Shown in pieces: positions 23,491-25,649 of a stretch of 25,649 nt of DNA. Under the pieces are notes generated by a model. That model worked only from the letters and a program-made list of their open reading frames with translations. It made no database searches and was not told where the DNA came from. The stretch comes from an uncultured Opitutales bacterium (lineage in GTDB: Bacteria > Verrucomicrobiota > Verrucomicrobiia > Opitutales > Intestinicryptomonadaceae), in assembly GCA_900546565.1 (NCBI GenBank), contig URDC01000027.1, positions 1 through 25,649 of the forward strand, written 5' to 3'. Position 1 is the stretch's first letter; every line of letters starts with the position of its first letter. Made by a program: the position numbers and the translations under genes.

Positions 23491-24459
23491 ATGCAAGGCG
23501 GCGAGGCTTTCGCAGGGCGAGGGCTGCGCGGCGGTTGCGCGGCGTTTTGCGTTGCGCTGTTTTCGGGAATCGCGGTTTTTCTTTCGGCATGTTCGGGCGT
23601 CGATGAGGACGTTTCCGCAGCCCGCGCGAAGGCTTCTTCCGCCGCAAATCGGGAGGGACGGGCGGACTCTTGGACGCTCTCGCAGCGCAGGCTGCTCGAC
23701 ATCGTCGCGCTTCAAAACGACCTCTTTGCCGACCCAAACGCCGGCTCTCTCGACGGCGGTGCGCTTGCCGAAGCCGCTCTGCGCACAAAGGCGATGCGCA
23801 TAGATTCGCTCTGGAAGACGTATTTTCTCGACTTCCCCGACGACTCCGAAGCTCTCATAATCTACGGAAAATTTCTGCGCCGCATAGGACGCCGCGACAG
23901 TGCCTACGATGCCTTCAAACGCGCCGCCGCCCTCGCGCCCGACGCCGCCGTCGCCTACCAGCAGATGTCGGCGTTGGAGGCCGAATCGGGTATGTCCGCC
24001 GAGGCGTTTGCGCATATCCGCGCCGCCCTCAAAATCGAGCCCGACAACGAAGTCTATCTGCGTCAAACCGCCTACATTCTGGTGCTCGCAAAAAAAGAGC
24101 TTGTCGGGCGCGGACTTTCTACGCGCGAATTCGACGCGCTTCTTTCGCGCTGCTATCGGCGCATTTTCGAGAAGAACCCCGCCGACAAAGACGCAAAGCT
24201 CCGCTATGCGCAGTCTTTCTACGACCTCTTTGAGCCCGATTACGCCCGCGCCCTCGCTCTCTGGCGCGAAATCCGCCGCGACAGCGCGTTGAACATCGAC
24301 CGCCAGACGGCGTCCGCGAATATCGCGCGCGTCCTTGTCGAGCTAAACCGCGACGCCGAGGCGGAGGCCGTCTTGCGCGAAGTCGACTTGCCGCAACTAA
24401 TGCGGGCGAAAAAACTTCTGCTTTCCGAAATCGAACGCGCAAAAAATGTGTCAAAGTAA
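23491..24459 (+). CDS. TPR-containing lipoprotein
   Basis: A 322-residue exported lipoprotein. A hydrophobic stretch (16-33) ends in the lipobox LSAC with C34, placing it on a membrane facing the periplasm. TPR-like helical pairs span about 105-205 (EALIIYGKFLRRIGRRDSAYDAFKRAAALAPD, AVAYQQMSALEAESGMSAEAFAHIRAALKIEPD), with further weaker repeats at 210-320. TPRs bind partner proteins; none is identifiable here. The start overlaps the fmdB stop (TAGTATG), and GGAGG lies 11 bases upstream within fmdB. It is followed after 103 bases by the M50 protease gene. Confidence 0.82.
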   Translation: MQGGEAFAGRGLRGGCAAFCVALFSGIAVFLSACSGVDEDVSAARAKASSAANREGRADSWTLSQRRLLDIVALQNDLFADPNAGSLDGGALAEAALRTKAMRIDSLWKTYFLDFPDDSEALIIYGKFLRRIGRRDSAYDAFKRAAALAPDAAVAYQQMSALEAESGMSAEAFAHIRAALKIEPDNEVYLRQTAYILVLAKKELVGRGLSTREFDALLSRCYRRIFEKNPADKDAKLRYAQSFYDLFEPDYARALALWREIRRDSALNIDRQTASANIARVLVELNRDAEAEAVLREVDLPQLMRAKKLLLSEIERAKNVSK

Positions 24460-24478
24460 TTGCGGCGCAATTCGGCTT

Positions 24479-24505
24479 CGGACAAATCCGCGCCCGCTTT
24501 GTCCG
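24479..24505 (+). other. Stem-loop between the TPR lipoprotein and M50 protease genes
   Basis: CGGACAAA (24479-24486) pairs with TTTGTCCG (24498-24505). An A-run rather than T follows, so it is not a standard rightward terminator. A smaller AAACG-GCG-CGTTT hairpin with T residues (24521-24536) lies just beyond and might terminate weakly. Confidence 0.4.
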
Positions 24506-24562
24506 AAAAACTCCTGCTTGCAAACGGCGCGTTTTTCTGCAAAATAAACACGATTTAAAACA

Positions 24563-25237
24563 ATGTCTCCCGAACTTATATCGCAAATCCGAGACGGCGG
24601 AATCCTCTACATTCTGCTTGTCATAGCAATTACAATGCACGAATTCGGACACGCCTACGCCGCCGACAAACTCGGCTGCGTCCTGCCGCGAATGCAGGGC
24701 AGGGTCAGCATCAATCCGCTTGTGCATATGGATTTAATGGGCACTGTCGTCTTCCCGATTATGTGCATAGCACTCGCTGCCGGAACGCAATTCCCGCTTA
24801 TTTTCGGCTGGGGCAAGCCCGTGCAAATGGTCTTTACCAACAAGGCGACTTTCGTCCGCGACGACATCGTTTCGACGCTCGGCGGCTCGGCTATGAATCT
24901 TGTCGTCGCGCTGATTTCGGCTATGGCTCTCGCGTTGCTTGCCGCCTTCAACCTCAACGAATACGCGCAGGTTGCCGCGTACTCGATTATGATAAACTGC
25001 GTTTTATTCGTGATAAACATGCTGCCCATTCCCCCGCTCGATGGTGCGCGCGTGCTAAAACATCTGCTGAAAATCTCCGACGCGCTTTATATGTCGATTG
25101 CCCGCTACGGAATTTTCATTTTCTTCGCCGTGATTTTCCTGCCGCCCACAAAGGCGGTTTTGCAGTTTGTCATTATGTTTGTAAACGGAATTTTCTTCGC
25201 AATAGCCTCGGGAATTTCCGCGCTTTTCGTGAAATAA
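24563..25237 (+). CDS. Site-2 protease family (M50) integral membrane metalloprotease
   Basis: A 224-residue, multi-pass zinc protease of the short M50B type without a PDZ domain. The zinc site is HEFGH (H26, E27, H30) in the first membrane helix, and D160 in INMLPIPPLDGARVL is the third ligand. INPLVHMDLMGT (50-61) and FGWGKPV (81-87) are usual for this group. Five to six membrane helices are visible. It should cut a membrane-embedded substrate; the target is unknown. The ATG follows AAAACA without a Shine-Dalgarno motif. The next gene starts two bases after its stop. Confidence 0.9.
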   Translation: MSPELISQIRDGGILYILLVIAITMHEFGHAYAADKLGCVLPRMQGRVSINPLVHMDLMGTVVFPIMCIALAAGTQFPLIFGWGKPVQMVFTNKATFVRDDIVSTLGGSAMNLVVALISAMALALLAAFNLNEYAQVAAYSIMINCVLFVINMLPIPPLDGARVLKHLLKISDALYMSIARYGIFIFFAVIFLPPTKAVLQFVIMFVNGIFFAIASGISALFVK

Positions 25238-25239
25238 TT

Positions 25240-25503
25240 ATGCCTATTTACCGCTACATAACAGTAGAGCCCGACGGTTCGGAGGGCGAGGAATTCGAGG
25301 TCGAACAGTCAATCAACGCCGACCCGCTCGCCCGACACCCCGAAAACGGCAAGCCCGTCAAGCGCGTCTACGATAAACTCAACATCAATATCGAATACAC
25401 CGCGGGCAGGGAAAAGTCGCTTTCGGACATTTCGCGCATAAAACGCGCGGGCTTCACCGTCCTCGAAAGGGATAAAGTCTCCGGCAAATATTTCCGCCAC
25501 TAA
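25240..25503 (+). CDS. Cysteine-less FmdB-like small protein
   Basis: An 87-residue protein beginning MPIYRYITVEPDGSEGEEFEVEQSINADPLARHPENGKPVKRVYDKLNINIEY. It follows the plan of an FmdB zinc ribbon (MPIYEY-C..CG-FEV-Q-..L..CP.CG.PV.RV), but every metal-binding cysteine is replaced: PDGSEG for the first knuckle and HPENGKPVKRV for the second. It should therefore not bind zinc in the usual way. Function unknown. It is coupled to the M50 gene (two-base gap), which could mean a shared role. The TAA stop runs into repeat copy 2. A longer frame overlapping M50 exists, but the ATG at 25240 fits the family start. Confidence 0.78.
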   Translation: MPIYRYITVEPDGSEGEEFEVEQSINADPLARHPENGKPVKRVYDKLNINIEYTAGREKSLSDISRIKRAGFTVLERDKVSGKYFRH

Positions 25504-25649
25504 AACGGGCGAGGGCATGCGCCTTCGTTGCGAATATTTTTATTATTTACGGAAACATTCCACATTCGTGGAATGTTTTTTTGTAATTAGGTTCGCAACG
25601 GAGGCGCACTCACGGCTAAAAGCCAGTTTGTTCGGGTGGTCTGTGCATT
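25502..25649 (+). repeat. Structured intergenic repeat, copy 2 (cut by contig end)
   Basis: It begins AAAACGGGCGAGGGC on the stop codon of the small gene, as copy 1 does on fabF. A 17-bp stem (25518-25534 with 25592-25608) encloses a hairpin AAACATTCCAC/GTGGAATGTTT (25553-25578) with a T run. It continues with GGCGCACTC, GCTAAAAG and TCGGGTGGTCTGT, shared with copy 1. Stem sequences differ from copy 1 but pairing is kept. Confidence 0.8.
25553..25582 (+). terminator. Terminator-like hairpin inside repeat copy 2
   Basis: AAACATTCCAC (25553-25563) pairs perfectly with GTGGAATGTTT (25568-25578) around ATTC, ending in seven T residues. It probably ends the fmdB to small-protein transcript. Confidence 0.75.

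Overview
The window is an assembled contig of about 25.6 kb from a bacterium, most likely of the Verrucomicrobiota (Opitutae-like). That placement is inference. It rests on a secreted DUF1080 protein, a GH35/DUF5597 glycosidase, a bacterial acyl-ACP thioesterase, rpoN, and genes that mostly lack Shine-Dalgarno sequences. The gene content is mostly chromosomal housekeeping: 22 protein genes, one tRNA, and no phage, insertion sequence or CRISPR array. Bases 1-32 are an untrimmed Illumina Nextera adapter, and the right end stops inside a repeated element.

Layout, left to right. (1) acpP, an intrinsic terminator, then fabF (fatty-acid synthesis). (2) A 411-bp gap holding a structured repeat, then a DUF1080 secreted protein with its own promoter and terminator. 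(3) A leftward operon running haem-binding cytochrome, acyl-ACP thioesterase, membrane protein, gmk, with a good promoter at 6041-6070 and a terminator at 3421-3454. (4) A leftward pabB-pabC fusion followed by pabA (4-aminobenzoate for folate). (5) A rightward secreted GH35 glycosidase. (6) Leftward tRNA-Thr(UGU) and an RhlE-type DEAD-box helicase. (7) A leftward rpoN, tsaB, alanine-racemase-like operon. (8) A rightward U32 peptidase-family gene and a PLP aminotransferase-like gene. (9) A leftward mutS, then a uvrC-gluQRS fusion (mismatch and excision repair). (10) Rightward fmdB, a TPR lipoprotein, an M50 membrane protease and a cysteine-less FmdB-like protein.

Three things stand out. First, an intergenic element begins directly at the stop codon of two unrelated genes (1796-2051 and 25502 to the end), with a diverged third copy after gmk. 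Its stems differ in sequence but keep pairing through compensatory changes, so it looks like an undescribed repetitive structured RNA or palindromic family. Second, UvrC lacks the conserved cysteine cluster and is fused in frame to a glutamyl-Q-tRNA(Asp) synthetase-like domain. Third, the alanine racemase homologue beside tsaB has lost its PLP lysine and several other catalytic residues, and looks like a pseudoenzyme.

Most start codons have an A/T-rich upstream stretch with no Shine-Dalgarno motif. Two predicted promoters place the transcription start only a few bases before the ATG, so leaderless initiation may be common here.
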